Origin: Petunia secreta
Lineage: Eukaryota; Streptophyta; Magnoliopsida; Solanales; Solanaceae
Direction: 5' to 3'
Assembly: GCA_029990175.1 (NCBI GenBank)
Contig: JARKIP010000035.1
Location: 36,160,001 to 36,224,000, forward strand
DNA: 64,000 bases
How positions within the stretch are numbered: position 1 is the stretch's first letter; every line of letters begins with the position of its first letter. The position numbers were made by a program, and so were the translations under genes. Shown in pieces: positions 30,976 to 41,073 of this stretch. The notes below the pieces were generated by a model. It was not told the origin of the DNA and searched no databases. It saw nothing but the letters and a program-made list of their open reading frames with translations.

Positions 30976-33900
30976 ATGGCTACTGAAGGAGACAAGGTTG
31001 TGCCCGAGATTACTTTAGCCGATCTCTTGGCTGAAATAAGGGCAATGGGCACACGAATTGAGAATATTGAAAATTCAGCTAGTACTCAAAAGAATGTCGG
31101 GGAAGGAACTAGTGATGGTTCGACTGTGAAGCCTGAACAATTTGCTGAAATAGCTCGTCGACATGAGTTGAGAGAAAGAGATGCTCGTAATTTGAGAACC
31201 TTGGGCATTCCCCAGGGTAATATACCACCATTGATGCCAGCCCGGAGAAACATAGCACCCGCAGGGGAAATAAGAGCAGCCCGTGAGGATGATCAACCCG
31301 AGCTAGGGGAATATGGCCATGATGATTTTGGGCAGCAAGAACCAAGGGTAAGACAAGCATATGGGGGCCGTGGTAATGTGAGACGCCGTGGCTTTGGTCG
31401 AGGTCCTAGAGGGGGCTTTGGGGGCTATGGTGGAAGGAATTTGGAGCCTGACTTTGATGAGTATGCTGATTATTATGAGGGGTATCTCGAACCAGCCCGT
31501 GGTGCTCGTGAGAGTGGTCTAAATAGTGTCAAGGTTACCATTCCCGCATTCAAGGGAACTAGTGATCCTGACAAGTTCTTAGAGTGGAGGCGTCAAGTTG
31601 AGAGGATTCTTGATATTAATGACATGACTGAGGAGAAGAAAGCTACCTATGCCATTGCAGCCTTTGAGTCCTATGCTTCTACTTGGTGGGAGGCCGAGAA
31701 ACGATCTAGAACAAGACACAATCAGCCCGCGCGCATAACTTGGACAGAATTGAAACAAGTAATGACCCGAAAGTATGTCAATCCAAAACACAAACAAGAG
31801 CAACTTCGGAGGTTATATGACTTGAAACAAGGGCTGAAATCTGTTGAAGAATATCATGATGAATTTGAGAAGATTAGGCTATCACTTGACATGGAAGAAG
31901 AAGAAGAGGACGAGGCTATCATACGGTTCAAGAATGGGCTGAATCGTGACATATCTAATCAGTTGAGGCTACACTCTTTCTTGACTCTTTATGATGCATT
32001 GCTAGCTGCCATTGAAGCCGAGAAGATGATTAAAGAGGAGAAGGCAGCCCGTTATAGGGGTAGTTCTACTTCTACTCCTATGAGCCGAAACAAGGAGTGG
32101 AGGACACCAAGTACCGGGGGAGCAAGTGTGGGCCGTGATGTGCAGAAATCAGCGGACAAAATGACGCCAAAAAGTGATCCTAAGGGGTCGGGAGGTATTT
32201 CTAAAACTCAGCTTAATACTCCTAGTGCTTCCTCTTTTAAATGTCATAAATGTCAAGGCTATGGGCATTTTGCAAAGGATTGTCCTACGCGAAAAACCAT
32301 TCTTATTCTTGATGATGGTACTGTCCGTGAGGCGGAGAGTGATGAGGAGATTGAGGGAGATGAGGAGGCTGATTTAGTTGAGTGTGAGGAAGATGTAGTG
32401 GAAGATGAGAGTGTGAACATGTTTTTAGTGGTGCGTAGGAATTTGAGCGCAATGAGTGTAGAAGAAGAGGGAGATGTGCAGCGTGAGAACTTGTTTCATG
32501 CTAGATGTAGGGTGAGGGGAAAGGTGTGCTCTATGATAATTGATTCGGGTAGTTGCACTAATGTAGTGAGTCAGACGTTGGTGACTCAACTTAAGCTGCC
32601 CACAATTAAGCATCCCCATCCCTATAAGCTGCAATGGTTGAGTGAGTGTGGTGAGTTGAAGGTGGTGAAGCAAGCGCTTATTAAGTTTAAGGTGGGAGCT
32701 TATCAAGATGAGTTCATGTGTGATGTAGTACCGATGCAGGCTTGCCATTTGTTGTTGGGCAGGCCTTGGCAATTTGATAGGAGTGTCACTCATGATGGTA
32801 AGGCCAACACTTACACGGTCAAGTTAGATGGAAAGAGTTATACACTCAAGCCCTTGACACCCAAACAGGTTAGTGATGATTATAGGCGCATGCGAGAGCT
32901 GAAAGAGGCGGCTAAAGGAAAGTCTCTTACGGAGGCTAAGCTAGAGGCCGAACCTAATGCTACTACACCATCCTTGCCTAGTAATCTTTGTGCAATGTTG
33001 CAGCCAGGTGAGTATTTACGAGGTAATGATGATTCTAAATTGTTAATTTGCCTTGTACATAAGGGTGTTTACTTGAGCTCTAATGATGATGTTACTACTA
33101 ATGTTCACCCTTTGCCTAGTGTTGTTAATGACGTTTTGCAGGAATATGAGGATATGTTTCCCGAGGAGATGCCGAGTGGGCTGCCTCCTTTGAGGGGAAT
33201 TGAGCATCAAATAGATTTCATACCGGGCTCACAAATACCTAACAAACCAGCCTATAGGAGCAACCCAGACGATACCAAGGAGCTGCAGCGTCAAGTGGAT
33301 GAGTTGTTAACTAAGGGGCTGGTCCGTGAGAGTCTAAGTCCTTGTGCCGTGCCCGTGATCCTTGTTCCTAAGAAAGACGGCACTTGGAGGATGTGTGTTG
33401 ATTGCCGGGCAGTCAACAAAATAACGGTAAAGTATCGTCATCCCATTCCTAGATTAGATGACATGCTAGATGAGTTAAGTGGTTCAAGTGTATTCTCTAA
33501 AATTGATCTTAGGTCCGGTTACCACCAAATCCGTATGAAACCGGGTGATGAGTGGAAAACTGCGTTCAAGACCAAGTTTGGTCTATATGAATGGTTGGTG
33601 ATGCCCTTTGGCCTCTCCAATGCACCTAGTACATTTATGAGACTAATGAATCATGTACTTAAGCCGTTCATTAATAAGTTTGTGGTCGTTTACTTTGATG
33701 ATATTCTGATTTATAGCAAAAGTGTAGATGACCATGTTGATCACCTAAGGCAAGTACTTTATGTGTTGAGGGCTGAAAAGCTCTATGCTAATTTTAAAAA
33801 GTGTGCCTTTTGTGTAGAGAGAGTTGTCTTTCTTGGCTTTGTAGTTAGTGCTAATGGTGTTGCGGTGGATGAGTCTAAGGTTGAAGCTATTAGAGATTGG

Positions 33901-35970
33901 CCTGCTCCAACTAGTGTGACACAAGTTAGGAGTTTCCATGGTCTAGCTAGTTTCTATAGACGTTTTGTGAGGGATTTTAGTACTATAGCAGCACCACTCA
34001 CTGAGTTAGTAAAGAAAGATCAACCCTTTGTGTGGGGAGAGTCTCAAGAGAAGGCTTTCCAAGAGTTGAAGCATAGGCTTAGTTCTGCCCCATTGTTGCA
34101 ATTGCCCGATTTTAGCAAGGCATTTGAGATTGAGTGTGATGCCTCGGGGGTTGGGATAGGTGGCGTCCTAATGCAAGATGGGAAGCCTATTGCTTATTTT
34201 AGTGAGAAGTTGAAGGGGGCTGCCTTGAATTACTCTACGTATGACAAGGAGTTGTATGCCCTCGTGAGAGCTTTAGCCCATTGGCAGCATTATCTATGGC
34301 CTAGGGAGTTTGTCATTAGGAGTGATCATGAGTCTCTCAAGCATCTTAGGGGTCAAGAGAAGCTGAATAAGAGGCATGCCAAATGGGTTGAGTTCATTGA
34401 GAGTTTCCCTTACGTAATTCATTACAAAAGGGGAAAGGAGAATGTAGTGGCTGATGCACTTTCTAGGAAGTTTGCTTTGGCTACCACTTTAGCATCTAGG
34501 CTGATGGGTTTTGAGAGTATTAAGTCTATGTACATTCATGACCCTAAGCTTAAGAGTGTGTGTGATGCTATAGCCAGTGGACAGCGAATAGAGAAGTATC
34601 AATGGCATGATGGGTACCTTTTTAAGAAGGGGAGAGTTTGTATACCCGAGTCTTCATGGCGTGAGTTGCTGGTGCGTGAGTCACATTGTGGGGGCTTGAT
34701 GGGTCACTTTGGGATAGATAAGACCTTGGCTATACTTGGGGAGCAGTTTCATTGGCCTAAGATGAAGCGTGATGTTGAGCGTGTCTGTGGTGCTTGTTTA
34801 GACTGCAAACGGGCTAAGTCTAGGTCTAGTAATCATGGTTTGTACACTCCCTTACCCGTCCCTACTAGTCCTTGGGTAGACGTCTCCATGGATTTCGTGA
34901 TGGGGCTGCCTCGTTCTAGGGGTGGTCATGATAGTATCTATGTGGTTGTTGATAGGTTCTCTAAGATGGCTCATTTCATTCCTTGTAAAAAATGTGATGA
35001 TGCACAACATGTTGCTTCTTTGTTTATTGCTAATGTGTTAAAGCTGCATGGTGTGCCTCGTACTATTGTTAGTGATAGGGATTCGAAATTTTTGAGTCAC
35101 TTTTGGAAGTGTTTGTGGGGTGCCCTTGGTACCAAATTGTTGTTTTCCACGTCTCATCATCCACAGACTGACGGTCAGACTGAGGTTGTTAATCGAACCT
35201 TGGGAGCTCTTCTTAGGGCTATGACAAAAGGTAAGGCGGGGACGTGGGCTGATAGGTTGCCTATTATGGAGTTTGCTTATAATAGAACCGTGCATAGGAT
35301 GACTAGCATAACTCCATTTGAATGTGTTTATGGCTTTAACCCCTTGATTCCACTTGATCTTACTCCTTTGCCTAGAGATGCAGTTATTAATGTTGATGGT
35401 GAAAACCGGGCAGCCGCGTTGCTCGAGTTGCATGCTAAGGTAAGGAAGAACTTGGAAGCAGCTTATGAGAAAGTGGCGACCAAGAAGAATAAGGGGCGAA
35501 AAAAGCTGGACTTGAAGAAGGGTGATTGGGTTTGGGTGCACTTCCGAAAGGAGAGGTTCCCGAGCCAACGGAAGGGGAAGCTAGCCCCGAGAGGCGATGG
35601 TCCATTCCAAGTGCTTCAAAAGATCAATAATAATGCCTATGTTATAGATCTGCCTGGTGAGTATAATGTCTCTAAAACTTTCAATATTTCTGACTTAACT
35701 CCTTGTGTTGCAGGTAATGCCGCTTTGAAAGATGATGATGGCGCGATTTCGAGGACGAAATCTTCTCAAGAAGGGGAGAATGATGCAGTCCAGCCTGATC
35801 AAGCTACGTTCATGCCTTCAAGACCATTCACGAGGAGCCAAGCTAAGGAGCTTCATGATGCTCACTTGATGGTGATAATGAGCCATGGTTGTGCAAGTGT
35901 TGAGGAAGGGAGGCGTATGTTAAAAGAGCCTTTGGATTCATTAGTTAGCATTGGAGAAGGGGCGTTCTAG
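30976..35970 (+). CDS. gag-pol: Gag-pol polyprotein of J (about 1664 aa, complete)
   Basis: The ATG at 30976 (product begins MATEGDKVV) is preferred over an in-frame ATG six codons upstream because the GTACATGG context is shared with family A. GAG core with STWWEAEKRSRTR, then CX2CX4HX4C from Cys 423, protease Asp 523 in IDSGSC, RT YFDD from Tyr 906, RNase H first Asp 1055, and integrase with HHCC finger and D1306, D1367, E1403. No chromodomain seen. The final 62 residues or so, with PFTRSQAKELHDAH, are encoded by the 3' LTR. Length matches A2 (1681). All catalytic residues I can check are kept. It is a candidate source of enzymes for the non-autonomous neighbours. Confidence 0.95.
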   Translation: MATEGDKVVPEITLADLLAEIRAMGTRIENIENSASTQKNVGEGTSDGSTVKPEQFAEIARRHELRERDARNLRTLGIPQGNIPPLMPARRNIAPAGEIRAAREDDQPELGEYGHDDFGQQEPRVRQAYGGRGNVRRRGFGRGPRGGFGGYGGRNLEPDFDEYADYYEGYLEPARGARESGLNSVKVTIPAFKGTSDPDKFLEWRRQVERILDINDMTEEKKATYAIAAFESYASTWWEAEKRSRTRHNQPARITWTELKQVMTRKYVNPKHKQEQLRRLYDLKQGLKSVEEYHDEFEKIRLSLDMEEEEEDEAIIRFKNGLNRDISNQLRLHSFLTLYDALLAAIEAEKMIKEEKAARYRGSSTSTPMSRNKEWRTPSTGGASVGRDVQKSADKMTPKSDPKGSGGISKTQLNTPSASSFKCHKCQGYGHFAKDCPTRKTILILDDGTVREAESDEEIEGDEEADLVECEEDVVEDESVNMFLVVRRNLSAMSVEEEGDVQRENLFHARCRVRGKVCSMIIDSGSCTNVVSQTLVTQLKLPTIKHPHPYKLQWLSECGELKVVKQALIKFKVGAYQDEFMCDVVPMQACHLLLGRPWQFDRSVTHDGKANTYTVKLDGKSYTLKPLTPKQVSDDYRRMRELKEAAKGKSLTEAKLEAEPNATTPSLPSNLCAMLQPGEYLRGNDDSKLLICLVHKGVYLSSNDDVTTNVHPLPSVVNDVLQEYEDMFPEEMPSGLPPLRGIEHQIDFIPGSQIPNKPAYRSNPDDTKELQRQVDELLTKGLVRESLSPCAVPVILVPKKDGTWRMCVDCRAVNKITVKYRHPIPRLDDMLDELSGSSVFSKIDLRSGYHQIRMKPGDEWKTAFKTKFGLYEWLVMPFGLSNAPSTFMRLMNHVLKPFINKFVVVYFDDILIYSKSVDDHVDHLRQVLYVLRAEKLYANFKKCAFCVERVVFLGFVVSANGVAVDESKVEAIRDWPAPTSVTQVRSFHGLASFYRRFVRDFSTIAAPLTELVKKDQPFVWGESQEKAFQELKHRLSSAPLLQLPDFSKAFEIECDASGVGIGGVLMQDGKPIAYFSEKLKGAALNYSTYDKELYALVRALAHWQHYLWPREFVIRSDHESLKHLRGQEKLNKRHAKWVEFIESFPYVIHYKRGKENVVADALSRKFALATTLASRLMGFESIKSMYIHDPKLKSVCDAIASGQRIEKYQWHDGYLFKKGRVCIPESSWRELLVRESHCGGLMGHFGIDKTLAILGEQFHWPKMKRDVERVCGACLDCKRAKSRSSNHGLYTPLPVPTSPWVDVSMDFVMGLPRSRGGHDSIYVVVDRFSKMAHFIPCKKCDDAQHVASLFIANVLKLHGVPRTIVSDRDSKFLSHFWKCLWGALGTKLLFSTSHHPQTDGQTEVVNRTLGALLRAMTKGKAGTWADRLPIMEFAYNRTVHRMTSITPFECVYGFNPLIPLDLTPLPRDAVINVDGENRAAALLELHAKVRKNLEAAYEKVATKKNKGRKKLDLKKGDWVWVHFRKERFPSQRKGKLAPRGDGPFQVLQKINNNAYVIDLPGEYNVSKTFNISDLTPCVAGNAALKDDDGAISRTKSSQEGENDAVQPDQATFMPSRPFTRSQAKELHDAHLMVIMSHGCASVEEGRRMLKEPLDSLVSIGEGAF

Positions 35971-36512
35971 AAGAATGCTTGGCGCGTGGTACTCGCGTGG
36001 CACGCGGCCTATATTTTCTAGACAATTCAACCGCGTGGAGGGCTCGTTTATTAGCCTTAATGCGCTGTATTTTTTAGCACCTTTTCATGCTTTTGCGTAG
36101 CTAGACTTATTTATTTTATGGTGCTTTATTAGCCCTGCGTGGCTATTGACATTTAGCCCACTTGGGGCCTATTTCTTTACCTTTTAGGCGTGTGAGGCTC
36201 ACCTATATAAGCCTAACACTTAGTTTATTTTCAGCACCTTACATCATAACAAAAGAAACGCAGCTTTTTGCTATTCCCAATACATGTTGGAAAACTTGTT
36301 CTTTTTGAGTGAAATTCAATTGAACTTGTTCCTTTCCATTGATCATTCAACTTTCAATTCCTAGTTGTCTTGAGGGTTGTTGCATAGAATAGGTCCTCCT
36401 TGGCTTCATCAAGAAGGTAAGTAGACTAGTTCCTACTTGCAATTCTTGGTAGATCATTGAGTGTCTTTCTTTTTATCCTTTATTTTCGTTTTTCGTTGTT
36501 AATCTTGCATCA
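35781..36512 (+). repeat. 3' LTR of J (732 bp)
   Basis: Preceded by AAGAAGGGGAGAA (PPT). No difference from the 5' LTR was seen by eye. Confidence 0.93.
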
Positions 36513-36517
36513 ACAAT

Positions 36518-36686
36518 AAGTGGGCGGTCCGCCCCTTTGCACTAGGCGGTCCGCCTGCTTCCTTGGCCGCTTGAAACGCCTCGAAATGTGTCTCTAAGGC
36601 TCCTCGTTCCATGGCGTTCCAATGCATAAGCTCTTCCTTGGCCTTGGATGATGTTTTTAGATGGTTGCTCGATTTGGGTCTTATCA
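36518..36686 (-). repeat. 5' LTR of H, right part (169 bp)
   Basis: U3 start of H with GGCGGTCCGCC boxes, ending with TTATCA on the plus strand (TGATAA on the element strand). 573 + 169 bp equals the 742 bp of the 3' LTR. Confidence 0.92.
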
Positions 36687-37473
36687 CCGATAATCAATAC
36701 CAACAAAATCGTAACAACAAGCGATTTCCTTCAAATTTTTGGGTTTTCAAGTTTTTGAATTTTTTTCTTCTTTTTCAAAATAACAAGAACAAGAACAAGA
36801 AAATAAATGCGGAACAAAGATGACAAGCACGAAGAGTAGGACGAGGGCTCGTAAGAACGCAACCCTAGCCTTGCTCTGATACCAACTGATGCAATCGAAA
36901 ATACGATAGCGATAAAGAGATAAAAGCGAGACGAGACTTACACTAAAGTTCGAGTAGCAACAAAGAACTAGTTCCGTTACACCCCAAACGATTGGAAAGA
37001 ATCACCTAACACTAAGCAACTATCCTCAAGAGTCACGAGGCTCGAGCAAATAGAATGATCGAAGACGGATTGAAGAACAACTTGGATTCATCCAATTGAT
37101 TTCAAGCCAAAAGTGTTACAAGGTTAAAGAGCATTGCTCATTTAATGTTTTGAGTTCAAGGTAAGCTAAAAAGGCAATAAATGAGGTAGGGGTGTATTTA
37201 TAACACCCCAATACAATTTTTACAAGATTCTGGTCCGCTGCTCTTTAAGTTCCCTTCGCGATCGCGTCAGATTATATGCGATCGCGTGGAGAACTTAATG
37301 CTGAGACGCGCGATCGCGCAAGACAGAACGCGAGGGCGAAGAACAAAAGAAGACTCTTCGCGATCGCGAAGATGATGCACGCGATCGCGAAGAACAAAAT
37401 TCCAGTGTTAGGCAGTAAGCTCAGCAGACTTCCCCTATTTTTGCCCTGTTTTGCTCCCCTGCTTCTTGCACTG
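36687..37473 (-). mobile_element. Element G, right piece: leader start, PBS and 5' LTR part
   Basis: G resumes with CCGAT after H. Leader 36687-36871, PBS about 36872-36886, then 587 bp of a family A-type LTR with GCGATCGC boxes (37252-37395) and the TATA palindrome near 37192. It is interrupted by P; the pentamer CACTG (37469-37473) is the presumed target, with the other copy off window. Confidence 0.88.
36887..37473 (-). repeat. 5' LTR of G (partial, 587 bp)
   Basis: Its plus-strand start TGATGCAATCG is the end of U5. It is similar to the A1 and A2 LTRs. About 165 bp of U3 are beyond P, outside the window. Confidence 0.87.
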
Positions 37474-38226
37474 TGGTGCAATGCAATTCCCGAAGGGGTT
37501 GCTAGCACAAACGCGGAAGAACAAATAATAAAGATAAAGATAAAAGCAAGACAAAACTTGCTTCTTTCGAAAGAACAGTGAGGAACCTGTCTCAAAGCTC
37601 AATCAAAAGGGATACAAGGATCACCTATACTATGCAACAATCCTCAAGAGAACATTGCCTCTTGCAAACTGAATGATCAAGAGGAATGTTCAATCGGACT
37701 AACCGAAAGCCACAAGTCCTTAAAAGCCCTCACCGGGGTTTTGCTCACGACGGAGACAAGAAGAAATGTGCTCGGCACTTTCATTCAATTCATCAATGTT
37801 CAAAAACTAGCTAGCTACAATGAAAGGAAACAAGGTTTATATAGGAAATACTAAGGGTAAACTAGTAAATAGGTCACAGTTGACCAATAGAAATAAGCCA
37901 CGCAGGGCTGAGTTAAAATGTGTTCGGCAGATTTTGACTTCGGTAAGCCTTGGCTTCGGTTCTCGTTTGTCTGCTCGAACACACACTTGTTGCCTTCGGA
38001 TACTCAATTGTCTTCGAGCTCCTTGTCCTCGGTCACTTTGCCATCGGGCTCAAATCTGAAGATAATGCCTTCGATTCTTGAGCTCGGCCACTCAGCTTCA
38101 GAGCAATTGTTTTCCTTCGGCCAGGCTAAGTGAACGTGCACATCGTGCAGCAGCTTGGCTTGGCTTCTTGTCATCGGTCTCCTCGGTGGATCGAACACTT
38201 GATCAGCACGTGTTCGGGCTGCATCA
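37474..38226 (-). repeat. 3' LTR of P (753 bp)
   Basis: Similar to the LTRs of F and Q, with TGATGCAGCC start and TTGCACCA end on the minus strand. It encodes the MTRSQAK tail. Confidence 0.9.
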
Positions 38227-40071
38227 TCCTCCCCTTCTTGAGAAGATTTCATCCTCGAAATCAAGCCCTCCTCGTCCTCCGAAGTTGGACCTACAACACA
38301 AGGAACTAAGTCAGCAACATTAAAGGTGTTGGACACGTTATACTCACCAGGGAGGTCGATCACGTAGGCATTGTTGTTGATCTTGGTCAACACTTGAAAT
38401 GGACCATCCCCTCGAGGAGCCAACTTTCCTTTCCTTTGGTTCGGGAAGCGTTCCTTTCGGAAGTGAACCCAAACCCAATCTCCCTTCTTTAATTCCAACT
38501 TTTTACGCCCCTTGTTTTTCTTTAAGGCAACCTTTGCATAGGCCTCCTCGAGGTTCTTCTTCACCCTTGCATGCAATTCGATCAAGGCAGCTGCTCGTCG
38601 AGTACCTTCAAAATCAAGAACAGAATCTCGAGGCAATGGGGTTAAATCAAGTGGAATTAAAGGATTAAAGCCATACACACATTCAAACGGGGTCATGTTG
38701 ATCATTCTATGCACCGTTCGATTGTATGCAAACTCCATCATGGGCAAACGATCAGCCCAGTTTCCAACCTTCCCTTTTGTCATTGCCCGAAGCAACGATC
38801 CCAAGGTTCGGTTTACTACCTCGGTCTGGCCATCAGTCTGAGGATGGTGAGACGTCGAGAATAGTAGCTTGGTGCCGAGGGCACCCCACAAACACTTCCA
38901 AAAATGACTCAAGAACTTCGAGTCTCGATCACTCACAATAGTACGAGGTACACCATGCAATTTTAACACGTTAGAAACAAACAATGTAGCTACATGCTGT
39001 GCATCATCACACTTTTTGCAAGGAATAAAGTGAGCCATTTTTGAAAAATGGTCAACCACAACGAAGATGCTATCATGTCCTCCCCCCGACCTCGGTAACC
39101 CCAAGACAAAGTCCATGGATATATCAACCCAAGGTCGATCAGGCACAGGCAACGGGGTGTACAATCCATGAGGGTTGGACTTCGATTTTGCTTTCTTGCA
39201 AACGAGACAAGCGTTGCAAAGCTTTTCCACATCTCGTCGCATTTTGGGCCAATGGAACTGCTCGGTCAAGATACCAAGAGTTTTATCGACACCGAAGTGT
39301 CCCATCAGTCCACCTGAGTGAGCTTCTCGAATCAAGAGCTCTCTCCACGATGACACTGGCACACAAACCCTCCCATTTTTGAAGAGGTAGCCATCATGCC
39401 ACTGATATTTCTCAACCTTTCGGCCACTCAAGATTGCGTCTCGAACACATTTCGTACATCGACTTGATGCTTTCGAATCCCATGAGCCTAGAGGCGAGAG
39501 TGGTCGCTAAGGCAAATTTCCTTGATAGCGCATCGGCCACAACATTATCTTTTCCCTTTTTGTAATGAATTACATAGGGAAAGCTTTCAATAAATTCAAC
39601 CCACTTGGCATGTCTTCGATTCAATTTCTCCTGACCTCGGAGATGTTTCAAAGACTCATGATCACTTTTGATCACAAACTCTCGAGGCCACAAATAATGC
39701 TGCCAATGGGCGAGTGCTCGAACGAGGGCATACAACTCTTTGTCATACGTAGAGTAATTCAAAGTTGCACCCTTAAGCTTTTCGCTAAAGTAAGCGATCG
39801 GCTTCGAGTCTTGCATTAGCACTCCTCCGATCCCAACTCCAGACGCATCACACTCGACTTCGAATGCTTTGCTGAAGTCAGGGAGTTGCAACAACGGGGC
39901 AGAACAAAGCCTCCGCTTCAACTCTTGGAAAGCCCTCTCTTGGGACTCTCCCCACACAAATGGATTGTCTTTCTTCACCAGCTCGGTTAAAGGAGCTGCC
40001 ACGGTACTAAAGTCACGAACAAACCTTCGGTAAAAGCTAGCTAAGCCATGGAAGCTACGAACCTGTGATAC
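38004..40071 (-). pseudogene. Pol C-terminal half of P, frameshifted
   Basis: It starts in RT just before VRSFHGLASFY and includes RNase H (VECDASG, DKELYALV, DALSRK), the integrase zinc finger and DDE core, the SRMKSSQEGEDD tail and MTRSQAK. Near 39450 about 17 bases are missing against A2 and J (after SIKSMYE), so the frame shifts between RNase H and integrase. Upstream it runs open to L. It is dead as a polyprotein, but useful as the full version of the F family integrase. Confidence 0.88.
38227..38240 (-). other. Polypurine tract of P
   Basis: CAAGAAGGGGAGGA on the minus strand, next to the 3' LTR. Confidence 0.83.
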
Positions 40072-40910
40072 TGATGAGACTCAAAATCGCGGAAGCAAGT
40101 AAAGTAGAGGCGGAAGCAATTAAGACACGATAACCAAGAAATAGGGAAGGGGAAGGACAGAAAATAGAAGAACAGAATGAATCAAACTAAAACACATAGA
40201 TTGATTCAATAGGGAGAAGAGACTTGAACCATTAAACGGGACTCACACTAGCGGTGATCCACCATGGATTCAACGTAAGAGATACATGAAGCCGAGCTTC
40301 AACAAGAATGGCCAAGCCTATTCTATCTTCTATTCTCTTAATTCAACATTAACTAACTAAGTGTAAAATAAGCTAGGCTTGGTTATTTATAGTGTTTTCC
40401 CAAGCTTACATAAGACTTAACTACCCTTACTTAATAAGGTTCAACAAATAAGCCACGCAGGGCAAAATAGTAAAAGAACCATAAGTTCAGCAGCTAGGAG
40501 GGGCGCCTGGGGCTGGGAGGGGCGCCTGGATCATGCTGAAGCTAGGCTGGGCGCCTGGAGCTAGGCGGGGCGCCTGGCTTGGCCTTCAGCTAGGCTGGGC
40601 GCCTGGCTAGGCTGGGCGCCTGGCTTGGCCTTCAGTCAGGCGGGGCGCCTGGCTAGGTGGGGCGCCTGGGTGCCTTCCATTCTTAGGCAGTGAGCTTCCT
40701 AGGCGGGGCGCCTGGGCTAGGCGGGGCGCCTGGGCTAGGCGGGGCGCCTAGTTGTGCTGGGCCTCCTTCCTTCTCTTTAGGCGTGGAGCCTAATGATGAA
40801 ACCATCCGGAACACTTCCAAAGCCCTTGACTTCAAGTCCATTGTATCTTCCAAGCTTGGCACAATTCGGAAAGTGTTGGAAAGTGTCTTGGCGCAATTTG
40901 GGTCTCATCA
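40072..40910 (-). repeat. 3' LTR of L (839 bp)
   Basis: On the minus strand TGATGAGACC ... GAGTCTCATCA. U3 (40498-40790) holds about a dozen GGCGGGGCGCC-type boxes, three of them in 18-bp tandem units near 40700-40750. TATA-like sequence near 40387. R-U5 is related to K. Confidence 0.9.
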
Positions 40911-40926
40911 TCCTCCCCTTCTTGAG
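40911..40926 (-). other. Polypurine tract of L
   Basis: CTCAAGAAGGGGAGGA on the minus strand. Confidence 0.84.
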
Positions 40927-41073
40927 AAGATTTCGTCCTCGAAATCAATGCGTTCACGTCCTTGGCATCATCTCCTCGAGGTGCCCAATGCTCTCCTCCC
41001 TTGTAACTCTTGATCGTCACCTTGACATAGGTCTCTTCCAAGATCTCCCTCGCCTTAACATGGAGCTTAGAAC

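Larger units (their letters stand above)
28971..36512 (+). mobile_element. Element J: autonomous CRM-like retrotransposon (7542 bp)
   Basis: Two 732-bp LTRs that look identical, TSD ACAAT (28966-28970 and 36513-36517), PBS, leader, one complete gag-pol ORF, PPT. It lies in the 5' LTR of H. It represents a second autonomous family, distinct from A in LTR and leader but similar in pol. Identical LTRs and an open frame suggest recent insertion. Confidence 0.95.
14076..36686 (-). mobile_element. Element H: non-autonomous gag-pro-X retrotransposon holding F, K and J
   Basis: Both LTRs (742 bp each) are in the window and the TSD CCGAT flanks the element (14071-14075 and 36687-36691). H runs on the minus strand. 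Removing F, K and J leaves about 6.28 kb. It has PBS, leader, one ORF in three pieces and a PPT. RT as a working domain, RNase H and integrase are absent, so it must be moved by relatives. Its LTRs look identical by eye. Confidence 0.92.
37474..40071 (-). mobile_element. Element P: F/Q-family retrotransposon, 3' part
   Basis: On the minus strand: a pol fragment from the RT C-terminus onward, PPT and a 753-bp 3' LTR. It is interrupted by L in the RT connection region; the 5' part must lie right of the window. Confidence 0.88.
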
